From NCBI GenBank assembly GCA_018902385.1, contig JABSSW010000001.1:1364001-1428000 (forward strand): DNA of 64,000 bases, read 5' to 3'. Positions 53,696 to 64,000 of the stretch are shown one piece after another (the stretch's first letter is position 1; each line of letters begins with the position of its first letter). Under the pieces are notes generated by a model, which made no database searches, was not told the DNA's origin, and saw only the letters and a list, made by a program, of their open reading frames with translations. A program made the position numbers and the translations under genes. Source of the stretch: Physcia stellaris. Taxonomy: Eukaryota > Ascomycota > Lecanoromycetes > Caliciales > Physciaceae.

Positions 53696-53911
53696 ATCCC
53701 ATGGTATGGTGTGGCATCGCCACCAATACATCCATTATGACAAGACGCGTACCTGTGTTTGGCACAATGCATATGTAGATGATATGAAGATGACATGAAA
53801 AGATATGAAACAACCTGAAGCATCAACTTCTGACTCCGTCCTAAGTCGGGTAATCGTAGACCTCTCAGTATATCCAAAGAATTAGCACCACTTGCTACCA
53901 GACCATGAGAT
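53696..53911 (-). mobile_element. MITE-like element, diverged copy (family with copy at 57551)
   Basis: 216 bases bounded by imperfect inverted ends: the left end begins ATCCCATGGTATGGTGTGG and the right end, read in reverse, ATCTCATGGTCTGGT followed by GTGGTGCTAATT. Read on the minus strand, it matches the element at 57551-57781 at both ends and internally, for example ATTACCCGACTTAGGACGGA against ATTACCCGACTTGGGACGGA, and TGTGCCAA...GGTAC...CG. It has no coding capacity, so it would be a non-autonomous DNA element. It sits in the 3' UTR of MAK10. Its ends are more decayed than those of the other copy. Confidence 0.65.
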
Positions 53912-54924
53912 ATCTCTGTATCACTCGCCCTCGACACAGTGAGCGCCGACGAACCGACTACAGTGGGGTATGAGGTTGCGGTCACCTGATCTGGGAATAC
54001 AGAGCTCCTTTTGAATTGAATTCGCCATCCGCCTTTCAAGACTGACTCTCGGCAAATGAGCCCTGTGGGGTGTGAACGTGTGGTCACCCGAGGTGAGAGT
54101 CCATACGAGTATTGAAACCAATACGGAATGAGACTGAGACTGAAGCACCCTGCCACGAAGAGTCGTTCTAGTTGCGGTACCCAATTCTGTGCGAGACGAG
54201 TAAAGTCATGAACGATTACTAGTACGACACCGTGTGCTCTCTTATATTTGCTGGCTTGCATTTCAATCCAGAGATACACAAACGGATACCCGAGTCTGGA
54301 TTATATCCCGAAGAGAATGCTGGTTGGGCAGGCAAAGTCAGACAGCGTTTCAACAACCTCCGAACCATCAAAATGACAATTTTCGCACATTTTCTGTGGA
54401 CAAAATGTATCTTACCCGTAGAACTACACGGACACTACCCTAAAACTTGGTTCCACGAGACCTAATCTTATCGCGTCGTGCCCTGACGTCAGCCCTACAA
54501 TATTTTCTCTGCTGTGTCCAGAGATTGTTGTCTAGCCAGTCGCAAGGATGAGTATGACTGATTAGACAGTATAGGAAAGAGAGTTCAGCATCAAGTGAGT
54601 CCTCGGAATTGTGATCGTGGATGTGACAACATAGTTTGGGATTGACGGCTGAATCGAAGCGTCTAGTGGGCGACGGAATGTGCGAGAAAGTTAGCCGAGC
54701 TTCCATGGGTATCTTTGAGATTCCACTCAGAGATTTTGTAGCCTACATAAATCTCCCACACGGAAAACTGCAACTTTCTTTACAATCTCCCACTAACATA
54801 ACCTTTACTACCCGAACCACTCTGCTCACTTAGTCTTTGAGCAAGTAACCTCCGTTACCGACCCTGTTTCCCTACTCACTGAGCCAAACCCTCAGCCTCG
54901 CGTACTTTCACAACATCTTCCACA
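53912..54924. other. Intergenic: MAK10 3' flank and HSP70 promoter
   Basis: About 1 kb with no supported gene. Two similar 26-base stretches (starting at 53961 and 54063) are direct but imperfect copies. The last 250 bases must contain the HSP70 promoter; a TACATAAAT stretch near 54744 could serve as a TATA element. Confidence 0.55.
54676..54703 (+). promoter_or_regulatory. Candidate heat-shock element upstream of HSP70
   Basis: GAA at 54676 and 54686 and TTC at 54701 are spaced by 10 and 15 bases, multiples of the five-base unit of heat-shock elements, 220-250 bases before the HSP70 ATG. Intermediate units are missing, so this would be a gapped element. The match could be chance. Confidence 0.25.
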
Positions 54925-57096
54925 ATGGCACCAGCCATCGGTATTGATCTAGGCACGACCTACAGCTGCGTGGGCATCTTCCGTGATGACCGCATTGAGA
55001 TCATTGCAAATGATCAAGGGTACGCATGCCAGAAAGAAATATTCAATCAGCTTGTCATACTGACCTTTCCACAGCAACCGCACCACACCCTCTTTTGTTG
55101 CTTTCACCGACACTGAGCGCCTGATCGGCGACTCGGCAAAGAATCAAGTCGCTATGAACCCCACAAACACCGTCTTTGACGCAAAGCGTCTCATCGGGCG
55201 TAAATTTGCGGATGCGGAGGTCCAGGCCGACATGAAGCACTTCCCTTTCAAGGTTGTCGACAAGGGCGGCAAGCCGGTTATCAACGTCGAATTCAAGGGA
55301 GAGGTCAAGTCCTTTACACCAGAAGAAGTCTCCTCTATGGTTTTGACCAAGATGCGAGAGACCGCCGAGTCCTACCTAGGCGGTACTGTCAACAACGCGG
55401 TCGTCACTGTTCCGGCCTATTTCAACGATTCACAGCGTCAAGCCACCAAAGACGCCGGTCTCATTGCCGGCCTCAACGTTCTCCGAATCATCAACGAACC
55501 TACCGCAGCAGCCATCGCTTACGGTCTCGACAAGAAGGCCGAGGGCGAGCGAAACGTGCTCATCTTCGATTTGGGTGGAGGAACGTTCGATGTCTCCCTC
55601 TTGACCATCGAGGAGGGTATCTTTGAGGTCAAGTCGACTGCTGGTGATACTCATTTGGGTGGTGAGGTAGGTTCTACAAAATAACTCCACGCTTACCCCA
55701 GTCTGGAAAAACACTGACACCGTTAATAGGACTTCGACAACCGTCTAGTCAACCACTTCGTAAACGAATTCAAACGAAAGCATAAAAAAGTGGGTACCCG
55801 ACATTGGAAAGGAAACCGGTGTAGCAGCTACTGACATTTTTTTAGGATCTGTCCTCCAATGCCCGTGCCCTCCGTCGTCTCCGAACCGCTTGCGAGCGAG
55901 CCAAGCGCACTCTCTCCTCTTCCGCCCAAACCTCCATTGAGATCGATTCTCTCTACGAAGGCATTGATTTCTACACCTCCATCACCCGTGCCCGATTTGA
56001 GGAACTTTGCCAGGATCTCTTCCGCTCTACTATGGAACCTGTTGAGCGTGTCCTCCGTGACGCCAAAATCGATAAGTCCTCCGTCCACGAGATTGTTCTG
56101 GTCGGTGGCTCCACTCGTATCCCCAAGATCCAAAAGCTCGTCTCCGACTTCTTCAACGGCAAGGAGCCCAACAAGTCAATCAACCCCGACGAGGCTGTCG
56201 CATACGGAGCCGCAGTCCAAGCTGCGATCCTTTCCGGCGATACCTCCTCGAAGTCCACTAACGAGATTCTCCTCCTCGACGTTGCCCCATTGTCTATCGG
56301 TATCGAAACCGCTGGTGGTGTCATGACCGCCCTCATCAAGCGCAACACTACTATTCCTACCAAGAAATCCGAAGTCTTCTCCACTTTCTCAGACAACCAG
56401 CCAGGGGTGCTCATCCAGGTCTTTGAGGGCGAGCGTGCCCGCACAAAGGACAACAACTTGCTCGGCAAATTCGAACTTTCTGGCATCCCTCCTGCTCCTC
56501 GTGGCGTTCCCCAGATTGAGGTCACTTTCGATGTTGATGCCAACGGTATTATCAACGTCTCCGCTCTAGAGAAGGGCACTGGCAAGACCAACAAGATTGT
56601 CATCACCAATGATAAGGGCCGCCTTTCCAAGGAAGAGATTGAGCGTATGTTGTCGGAAGCTGAGAAGTACAAGGCCGAGGATGAGGCCGAAGCTTCCCGT
56701 ATCTCTGCAAAGAACGGCCTCGAGTCCTACGCCTACTCATTACGGAATACCATCTCAGACTCTAAGATCGACGAGAAGCTCGATGCTAGTGACAAGGAGA
56801 CCCTCAAGAAAGAGATCGACACCACGGTCGCGTGGCTCGATGACAACCAGACCGCCACTACCGAGGAGTACGAATCAGAACAGAAACGTCTTGAGGGCGT
56901 TGCTAACCCCATCATGATGAAGATGTATGGTGCTGGTGGTGAGGGTGGCATGCCTGGGGGTATGCCAGGTGGTATGGGCGGCATGCCTGGCGGAGCTGGT
57001 GGCTTCCCTGGTGGTGCTGGCGGCTTCCCTGGTGCTGGCGGCCCAGCTGGTGGAGCCGGTCACGATGACGGTCCTACTGTGGAGGAAGTCGACTAG
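54925..57096 (+). CDS. SSA1: Cytosolic HSP70 (SSA type)
   Basis: 665-residue cytosolic/nuclear ATP-dependent chaperone. Exons are 54925-55019, 55075-55666, 55730-55789 and 55846-57096; phases agree. Signatures are [27 protein letters not shown] and [14 protein letters not shown]. The substrate-binding domain starts after [17 protein letters not shown]. The C-terminal lid is followed by Gly/Met/Pro repeats ([10 protein letters not shown]) and the tail EEVD, which binds TPR co-chaperones and marks a cytosolic member; there is no signal or mitochondrial peptide. It is slightly longer than most SSA proteins because of the Gly-rich linker. The gene symbol is by class; other SSA paralogues may exist. 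Confidence 0.97.
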
Positions 57097-57550
57097 GCGC
57101 TTCCTTGAACATAATTACTTAGACATTGTGTTTGCAGTTAGGCGTTGTCGGTTCCGACTGGCTTACCAGGGCATATGGGCTTGTTGAAAAGTTTGCGACC
57201 TTAGCGATGAGCATAGATAGATGAATGCAATGAACATGTTCAATTTCATTAAATATCCTGGCTACACTGTACTCTACTATCTGAGCCAGAATCTGCGAAC
57301 GATATACTGCTTATATATACTAGAGTGGGTATGCCTCAACAAAGCCCTTTGCCAACAGCTTCCAGAAGGCACTGCTATATCCTTTCCATTCCTCAGAGAT
57401 ACAATCATTTGACAAAGACCTTGCCGCCATCTTCTCTGAGACCCTTTCTAAGTATATTATTTCAGTTGTTCGCCAAGAGGGAATTATTGGAAACCGTGCA
57501 AACGTCGATTGCGAAACCGTAAACCGGTAGCTCTAAAGGAAGAGAATCGT
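57097..57550. other. HSP70 3' flank
   Basis: 454 bases with no gene; it probably contains the HSP70 3' UTR. AT-rich from 57,220 to 57,330. Confidence 0.6.
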
Positions 57551-57781
57551 ATCCCATGCTCTGGTGTGGTGCTGATTTTTTTGTGACACATCTTTCTTAT
57601 GATACTCTCGTATCCCCAACAGACCTTCGATTACCCGACTTGGGACGGAAGCTGCGGATGATGTCTTCTTCATCTTATATTCAATCAATTTGTGCCAAGG
57701 ACGGGTACACGTTTTGTTGCATTGAGCGTGTAAATGGTGATGCATGAGAGGCAAAATTAGCACCACACCAGAGCATGGGAT
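57551..57781 (+). mobile_element. MITE-like element with well-preserved inverted ends
   Basis: 231 bases. The left end (57551) starts ATCCCATGCTCTGGTGTGG and continues GTGCTGATTTT. The right end, read in reverse from 57781, starts the same way and continues GTGCTAATTTT, one mismatch in about 29 bases. The interior resembles the copy at 53696-53911 in opposite orientation. No open frame of a transposase is present and I cannot define a target-site duplication. It ends 86 bases past the annotated EMI1 stop, or 10 bases past a possible longer EMI1 C-terminus. Confidence 0.75.
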
Positions 57782-57867
57782 GCCTATAACTTCACGAAAC
57801 CCCCTCATAACTCCCCTCAAGACTCTTCCCCAAGCTCCAAACCCATCTCAATCCCCATACAAACTCC

Positions 57868-58614
57868 TCATCGTCCCCCTCCTCTCCCCCTCCCCCTCTC
57901 CGGCTCCTCAACCACCCCCAACCTCCTCATCTCCTCCACCCTCTCCCTCTCCCTGCCCTCCACAGCCTCCAAATCCCCCTCAAACCTCCCTCCCCTCCAT
58001 CCCCCCAACCATCTCCCCCTCAGCGCCCAAACATCCTCACTGCTCGGCCCCTGCCTATACTTCTCCTCCTTACGCCAATAATGCTCTCTCACCCGCTTCT
58101 GCTTCTCTTCATCCCCCATGAATCCCCGATTCGTCCGCATACAGAACCAGAAACTACCCCAGTGCTCCGAGCAGGAGCGCATCCCGCCGTAGCGGTACAG
58201 GCTGTTGAATTGGCCCCCGAGGGATTGGCAGTAGAAGGCGGAGTCGAAGGCGGCGCGGCAGGAGATTGTGGCTGGGTAGATTGTGCGCGGGGTTATGGCG
58301 GTGGAGTGGGTGGGAGAGGTGGAGGAGGGCTCCGGGGGGATGGGGGTGGTGAGGTCGGTGCGGTATTTGGGGGGTGGGGCGGTGGGGGGTGGAGAGGAGA
58401 GGGAGTGGAGGATGGTGTTGAGCTCTTCGTCGGCGAGGTCGTTGCGGGTGGGTTGGGGGCTTGTTGGTGGGAGTTCCGGTGGTTGGGAGGAGTCGGGTGG
58501 GAAGACTGGCGGTGGTGGTTCGGATGGGTCTAGGGGTGTGTTCGAGGGGTTGTTTTCAGGTGCAGGGACGATGGGGGTCTTGGGAGGTTCTGAGGAGCTC
58601 CATAGCCAGCCCAT
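57868..58614 (-). CDS. EMI1: EMI1-like DUF3128 protein
   Basis: Single-exon gene, 248 residues as read. The core at about 105-165 is the DUF3128/EMI1 signature: ISCRAAFDSAFYCQSLGGQFNSLYRYG followed by RSCSEHWGSFWFCMRTN. Its paired cysteines suit a twin-Cys protein, probably of the mitochondrial intermembrane space; yeast EMI1 is needed for respiratory and meiotic induction. The N-terminal 95 residues are Pro/Ser-rich and disordered. The annotated tail, ERGRGRGGGR, lies over three G5 runs. In another frame the DNA continues as DDEEFVWGLRWVWSLGKSLEG to a stop at 57792, and this may be the true C-terminus if these runs are mis-called. The gene is flanked by the 57551 element. Confidence 0.85.
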   Translation of the reverse strand: MGWLWSSSEPPKTPIVPAPENNPSNTPLDPSEPPPPVFPPDSSQPPELPPTSPQPTRNDLADEELNTILHSLSSPPPTAPPPKYRTDLTTPIPPEPSSTSPTHSTAITPRTIYPATISCRAAFDSAFYCQSLGGQFNSLYRYGGMRSCSEHWGSFWFCMRTNRGFMGDEEKQKRVREHYWRKEEKYRQGPSSEDVWALRGRWLGGWRGGRFEGDLEAVEGRERERVEEMRRLGVVEEPERGRGRGGGR

Positions 58615-58925
58615 CTTTGTTACTTCTGACTAGAGAGTTTGTGGGTAGAATTGTTCGGTGCTTATTGGAAAAACTTTTGTTGATTTGATGCTCTGAAGAG
58701 GCCTTGGCATGGATCTTGAATTCGACGTCACCGGACGCGCTACGCGATGCCTGAAATATTTCCAACTCTCCAAAGGCCTGTCCCACGGTTGGACAGTACA
58801 CTTTCCTGGTGAGGCTATGGCCAAGCATAATTCGACTAGAAGTGTTCCCGCTCACCTAAAATCGACACACTGAGTCTTACTTGAAGAATGGGGCGGTAGA
58901 CGATCGGCGTGGAGGCCTCCAAGGC
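58615..58925. promoter_or_regulatory. Divergent promoter EMI1/YME2
   Basis: 311 bases between the two start codons, containing both promoters for two probable mitochondrial proteins. No TATA or CCAAT motif is clear. Confidence 0.45.
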
Positions 58926-61900
58926 ATGTCTTTCCTCGCCAGAACCGTGTTCCAGGCTCGCCCAAGGTTCCAACCGGCTCTGCGGGCTTATCCAAGGTTG
59001 AACATAGTTCGAGGCCACGGACACTGCACAGTCGGGATTGCTCGAAAGCCTACGCCGATCCTGACTGCGATCAATAGACGATATGTCACCACAGAAGCTG
59101 GCGACGACAAGTCCGGACATATCAATGCGGGCAAAAACGAGGGGATCTTCTTCTTCTATAGTAGGTCAAGCTCCTTCAGAACGCTGATATTGTTACTGAA
59201 GTAGGGGTGTCATCACGTCGTTTACTGACGATTTACAGATGTTTATCCCCTGAAACTCAACAGCTCATTCTTAACGTTTGTCCTTCGCAATCTTGATAGC
59301 CAGATTCCACAACTCAAACGACAGTTCCAGAAGCTGAACCAAAACATACAAGCCGCAGACCCTAAGTCTATCACCACTCGGGCTCTGCCAAGTTCATTAC
59401 CTATCCAAGTCGAAGAGGTTGTTCCTCGTTATAAGGAAGGCGGTGCTTTTGTGAAATTCTCCTACGATTCTCAAGCAGATGTCATCGAAATTGAAAGAAC
59501 CCTACGAAAATACCTGAAGGAGAATCCCATCAAACCATGGTTCAATCCCTTCAGCAGAGTCCGGACATTCTTAGTCCGGGGCCGTCCATGGGTGGAGGAC
59601 CTCGTTCGCTATCCAAGTACGATTTTAAAAGTGGAGTTCATCCCATCTACTCCCGAAGGTCAAGCTGCCGAGTTGTCTCAAGAAACACTGTACTCCCTGT
59701 TCCGCAGGTATGGAAAACTCGCAGACATCGAACCGCAGCCACAGGGATCTAAAGACCTGCCAAAATTCGCGCTCCTAAAGTTCATGACCGTCAGGCATGC
59801 AATCATGGCTAAAAATTGTATGCATGGCTATAGAGTCAGCGAGAGCGAAGGAGGTGGCGCTTTGGGGACGGTCTTGAAGCTCGTGTATCAGCAACGAATC
59901 AAAGCGCATTGGATTAAAGATTGGCTATTTAGTCATCCCAGAATTGTGATTCCGGCTGTGGCAGCATTGGTTGCAACCTTGACAGTAGCCGTTTTCGATC
60001 CGTAAGTCTCCTTCCTTGATGCCTCAGCCACTAGAATTGCCCCAGTACCGGCAGATGCTCAGCAGACATCGTCCCAACTTTGAACCAAATACCACCTGTC
60101 TTTTGACATGTATACCCGCTGACCTACTATAGTATACGGACTTTCTTCATCAAGGCTCACGTGACGCGAACCTTCCATATCAATGACAACAAGGTTTACA
60201 AATGGCTACGATCTCAGCTGATGCGAGCGAACGATCTCCTTTCTTTCAGACATCAAAAGATCGATGACCCTGGCCTGGCTGCCATTTGGGAGGATAGAAA
60301 AGATGCAATAGAGCAGATCCGAGCCTGGCTCATTGAGACGGCAGACACTTTCATTGTCATCCAAGGGCCTAGAGGATCCGGTAAGAAGGAGCTCGTCCTT
60401 GACCAAGCACTCAAAGACCGTATTTCTACCCATAACCCACCGTTGGTGATCGACTGTAAGCCAATGCAAGAAGCCAGGGGTGATAGTGCCACAATTGCTG
60501 CGGCAGCTAACGAGGTTGGGTATCGACCTGTCTTTTCTTGGATGAACAGCATAAGCAGCTTGGTTGACTTAGCAGCGCAAGGTACTATTGGTACCAAGAC
60601 CGGCTTCTCGGAAACGCTTGACACTCAATTAGCGAAGATCTGGCAAAACACTGCTACTGCTTTGAAGGAAATCGCACTGGATAGTCGCGGTAAGGACGAT
60701 AAGGATGCTAACCTAAGCGATGATGAGTACCTTGAGGCTCACCCGGAGCGTCGCCCAGTAGTCGTCATTGATAATTTCCTTCATAAAAGCCAGGAGAGCG
60801 GGGTCGTCTACGACAAGATCGCAGAATGGGCTGCAGGACTCACGACAGCCAACATAGCCCACGTCATTTTCCTTACAAACGACGTCTCGTTCTCAAAGTC
60901 GCTCAGTAAAGCTCTACCGGACCGTGTTTTCCGTCAGATTCAGCTGGGTGACTGCACGCCCGAGGTCGCTAAGCGTTTTGTCATCAAACACCTAGATGCT
61001 GATGTGGACGATGATCCGGTCCCGAAAGGTGAAGCGAAACCGGCGCCTCCGTCACAAACGCGGGAAGACCTGAGCGAGCTAGACGAGTGTATTGAGGTGC
61101 TCGGTGGCCGTTTGACTGATCTTGAGTTTTTGGCTAGGCGAATCAAGACAGGCGAGACGCCGAAAAGTACGTATTTCCCCAGAACTTGCTCATCTGTTGC
61201 ACGTCTATCCGCGATTTGGAGTTTCCCCAACCGACACAACCCATGACCTTGTACTGGATACATCCTTACATATCGATGCTTACCTGACACGGGACGACTT
61301 CAAAAGATTATGGCCCCTTCATGTCATATTCATATGCTTTCTGGTAAACACCGTCCCACGCATTTCAATGCTAATTCTGTCTACCTACCACAGAAGCCGT
61401 CCGCGAAATCATATCCCAATCCGCCTCCGAAATCCTAAAAATGTACATCCTCGACCTGTCCCCCTCCGCCCATCCTTGGACGCCCTCCCAAGCCTGGCTC
61501 CTCATCAAATCCCTCGCCGCCTCGCCCTCTCTCCGCTACAACGAGCTTCTCCTCTCCGACATCCTCAAATCTTCCCCCTCCGGCTCCTCGGGTGATACCA
61601 TCCTCCAGTCTCTCGAGCAAGCCGAACTAATCACCATTCTCTCTTCCCCCAACGGACGCCCATATGCCGTCAGATCCGGCAAACCAGTCTATCAGGCAGC
61701 CTTCAAGCGATTGGTGGAAGACGAGGTACTGAGAGCGAGGCTGGACTTAGGTATCTTGGGCGAGCTAACGAAGATCGAGACGGCGGCTATCGACAAGTGT
61801 GAGCAGGAGCTGAAGTTGCTGGGGGGATTGCCGGGACAGCCGAGTGAGATTCGACCGCGGGTGAAGTCCCTGTTGGGGAAGATTTGGACGAGTCAGGAGA

Positions 61901-61962
61901 AAGTGGAGGGGTTTGAGCGCGAGAGTGCGGTGCTGAAGAAGGTGCTTGGGAGGGAGTTTTGA
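58926..61962 (+). CDS. YME2: Mitochondrial escape protein 2
   Basis: 866-residue inner-membrane protein of the YME2/RNA12 family, involved in mitochondrial nucleoid structure and mtDNA maintenance. Exons are 58926-59160, 59239-60001, 60133-61166 and 61394-61962; phases agree. The last intron (61167-61393, 227 bases) is the longest found here. The chosen ATG gives an Arg-rich presequence (MSFLARTVFQARPRFQPALR). An RRM-like domain lies at about 190-300 (ILKVEFIP, LPKFALLKFMTVRHAI). A single membrane helix is at about 312-331 (VIPAVAALVATLTVAVF). The C-terminal part is an AAA-like ATPase with P-loop GPRGSGKK near residue 410 and Walker B-like PVVVIDNF. No frame break is seen. Confidence 0.96.
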
Positions 61963-64000
61963 ATAGTGTGGGTGTAGGGCATGAGGGAAGGAAAGGGGAA
62001 AGGGAGAAGGAGCGCGGAGGTGTGTATATAGGCGGGCGGGTAAGATGTCGATATGGCTACTTAGGCGTTGGGGTCTGGCTTCGAGATACCACTCTGCACG
62101 AATTATTGTATTGATATCAATATAGACCCTGTAAGATTACATCACCCTCTCCAACATTCAGCACATCTCACTACCCAACTCACCCCTCCTTATCTCCCTG
62201 CACCCCACCTCCACCACGCTTCCCCCTCCCCACCATCCCGCAGCTATTCCCCAGCTCAACCCTCACCACGAGAACGATACCACGGCGACAAGCTCAAAGC
62301 CCTGCTCCACACCCCTGGCTTCCGGCGTCTCGGCTAACGAGTTTCTTTGCCCAGCACCCCGGACGCTGTGATGCAGAAGCGGGATGCTGCTGCCGCGAGA
62401 GGCGTGTGGAGTTGAAGATGATGGAGGGGACGAGGAGAGGATTGTGTGAGGATGTGGTTCGGAGAGGCTGGGACGTGGGCGCCTGGTGATGATGCGCGCT
62501 TGATGGTGTATCGGTTGGGACTCGGGAGGAGATGCACGGAGGAAGGATGGATGGATGATGCCCGGCGCAGCTTTTGAGATCTCTGGCACATGCAATGGAT
62601 GGAGAGAGATGCATTTCTCACTCATTTCTTCGCTTGTGCATGGGTAACAGCCATTTTTACTCCATTTCTTCCCTCTCCACTTCAGCATTATCACGAGCCT
62701 TCTCGAAACACGTCTTCAGCAATATGAAGTCTAGTCCGATCGTCCAATAGTCGAACCACTCAACCATCAACAATGGATAAGAGACTAGCGCACGGATATT
62801 CATGGCACCGTTTAGAACCCATAGATGGAAAGATAATGTCCGTGGCTACCCTGATCAATCCCGATGGCATTGGTGATGATGATGATCGTTCTCATGGTTT
62901 AGCGAAAGAGAGAAAGATGAAAAGCATTGACGGAAGATTGCAGAGTAGATCCTGGGAGCCTTTTGCTTGCTGTTCATTGTATTAGTGCGGAGGAGAGCGA
63001 AGGGGAGAGAGGAAAGGGGGAGGGCGGAGGGGGAGGCAATTTGGGCTGGTGACTTGGAGGGATATACTATGCTGTGTTTGGGACTGAGAGAAAGGACTGG
63101 GTGTGATGTGAGTCGAGTGAGCCTGAAATGTCATTTTTGTTGCCCGTGTAGATCCCTGTGGCTTAGATTCGGGGATTGCAAGGATTGGAAGATAATCTAG
63201 ACGATATCAGAATTCTTGCTGTGCTCGCGTTGTATGGTCTAGGATCATTGGGAGCATTCACGAAGATTGAGAGAAAATTTGGTGCATTGGCGAAGGGGGA
63301 GAGTATTCCCCTTTATCTAAGAAATTGAGTCCGAGGAAATAACTTTTGCATGATCGTCCGACTCGGTGACTCATTAATTATTGAGGCTGCGCAATCAAAA
63401 TATCATCGAATGATCCGAAGCCACACTATGAACTTTGGCAAGCCCCGAACCATCGTCTCTGATACTGATATTAGTATTGATAAGTTTGAAAGACCCAATT
63501 CGCGCACGCGCTTGCCCTGTATCAGCCTTTTCGGCGGACGTTATGGCCTGGAAGTGGCTTTGGTGGTTGGCAATAGTCCCTGAGATCGGAACTAGGTCTC
63601 GGAAGGGGCAGACTGCTGTTAGATGATTGCTGTGAGATGGGCGCTTTTCGTTGTGTAGGATGGAGGCGCAGTACTATTCCATGAGTAAGAGGCGTGAGGA
63701 GCAATACCAGGAGGGGTATTGCCCTCTAAGGTTGGTATTGAAATTGGGGCGGCGCGAGAGAACAGCTGTCGTACTTCGCTGTGTTTGGCCATCGATCATG
63801 GCGGCCAATGAAGCTTCTAATTGACGTGAGCTTCCAAAGCCTCCAGGGAGGTTTAGAAATGGCGTGTCGGCGTGCTCTGATATGAGTAGGCTCTCAACCT
63901 GGAAGAGTATTGCAATGCCTCATTGCTTTCGCAGTCTCATCCCGGTTCCTGCAGCCGAATACCACATTTTGTCCTTTAGGCAAGACACCCGCTACTGTAA
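61963..64000. other. 2-kb right-edge segment without a supported gene
   Basis: It begins with a purine-rich stretch (61,980-62,040) and a C-rich stretch (62,150-62,250), and has another purine-rich tract at 62,985-63,045. Frames of 60-143 codons occur on both strands but are low complexity, with no domain or exon chain. A gene starting beyond the right edge could have its promoter here. Confidence 0.55.

Noticed and set aside
53961-54088. Two similar 26-base stretches 102 bases apart, possible tandem duplication
   Set aside because: Only about 20 of 26 bases match and the similarity does not extend; too weak to call a repeat.
58081-58533. 150-codon Gly-rich frame antisense to EMI1
   Set aside because: Complement of the Pro-rich EMI1 N-terminus; a shadow.
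62263-62694. 143-codon frame near the right edge
   Set aside because: Ser/Pro/His-rich low complexity with overlapping frames of similar length on the same strand; no domain.

Overview
This window is nuclear DNA of a filamentous ascomycete (Pezizomycotina). The evidence is many short introns (about 47-230 bases) with GT...AG ends and CTNA-type branch sites, and protein families such as PIN4-type RRM/R3H, fungal MINDY, HDA1-Arb2, DUF3128/EMI1, YME2 and the fungal STAND N-terminal domain. I cannot fix the class from sequence alone. It is a housekeeping-rich region with 21 supported protein genes, two copies of a short inverted-repeat element, no rRNA, and no tRNA I could support.

Layout, left to right: PIN4-like RNA-binding protein (-), MINDY deubiquitinase (-), secreted M14 carboxypeptidase (+), coiled-coil AT-hook protein (+), F1-ATPase beta ATP2 (-) divergent from cytochrome oxidase COX5 (+), mitochondrial ClpX MCX1 (-), glycogen branching enzyme GLC3 (+), GAPDH (+), class II histone deacetylase HDA1 (+), F-box protein (+), chromodomain protein of about 1,440 residues (-), RAB11/YPT3 GTPase (+), unidentified conserved-looking protein (-), STAND-N/zinc-finger/beta-trefoil protein (+, interrupted), RNA polymerase III subunit RPC82 (-) divergent from complex III core protein QCR2 (+), F1 epsilon ATP15 (+), NatC subunit MAK10 (+), cytosolic HSP70 (+), EMI1/DUF3128 (-), YME2 (+). 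The last 2 kb hold no gene I can support.

Two themes stand out. (i) Mitochondrial function: ATP2, COX5, QCR2, ATP15, MCX1, YME2 and probably EMI1. ATP2 and COX5 share a 307-base promoter with a CCAAT box, and QCR2 and ATP15 are in tandem. (ii) Chromatin: HDA1 lies only 2.6 kb from a chromodomain protein gene, and an AT-hook coiled-coil gene lies elsewhere in the window. Class II HDACs act with chromodomain and AT-hook proteins in known fungal silencing complexes.

The most important technical observation is that five unrelated genes (AT-hook gene, COX5, the 41.5-kb gene, RPC82, QCR2) each lose frame by exactly one base at a run of four or five C/G. In every case the spliced length becomes a multiple of three if one base is added. 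This points to homopolymer under-calling in the assembly rather than five dead genes, and affects how the annotation should be read. The most biologically novel locus is 43.2-44.9 kb, an apparent fusion of a fungal STAND-type N-terminal domain with a zinc-finger-like motif and a ricin-B-like fold, with one in-frame stop inside a 54-base segment that has intron-like ends.
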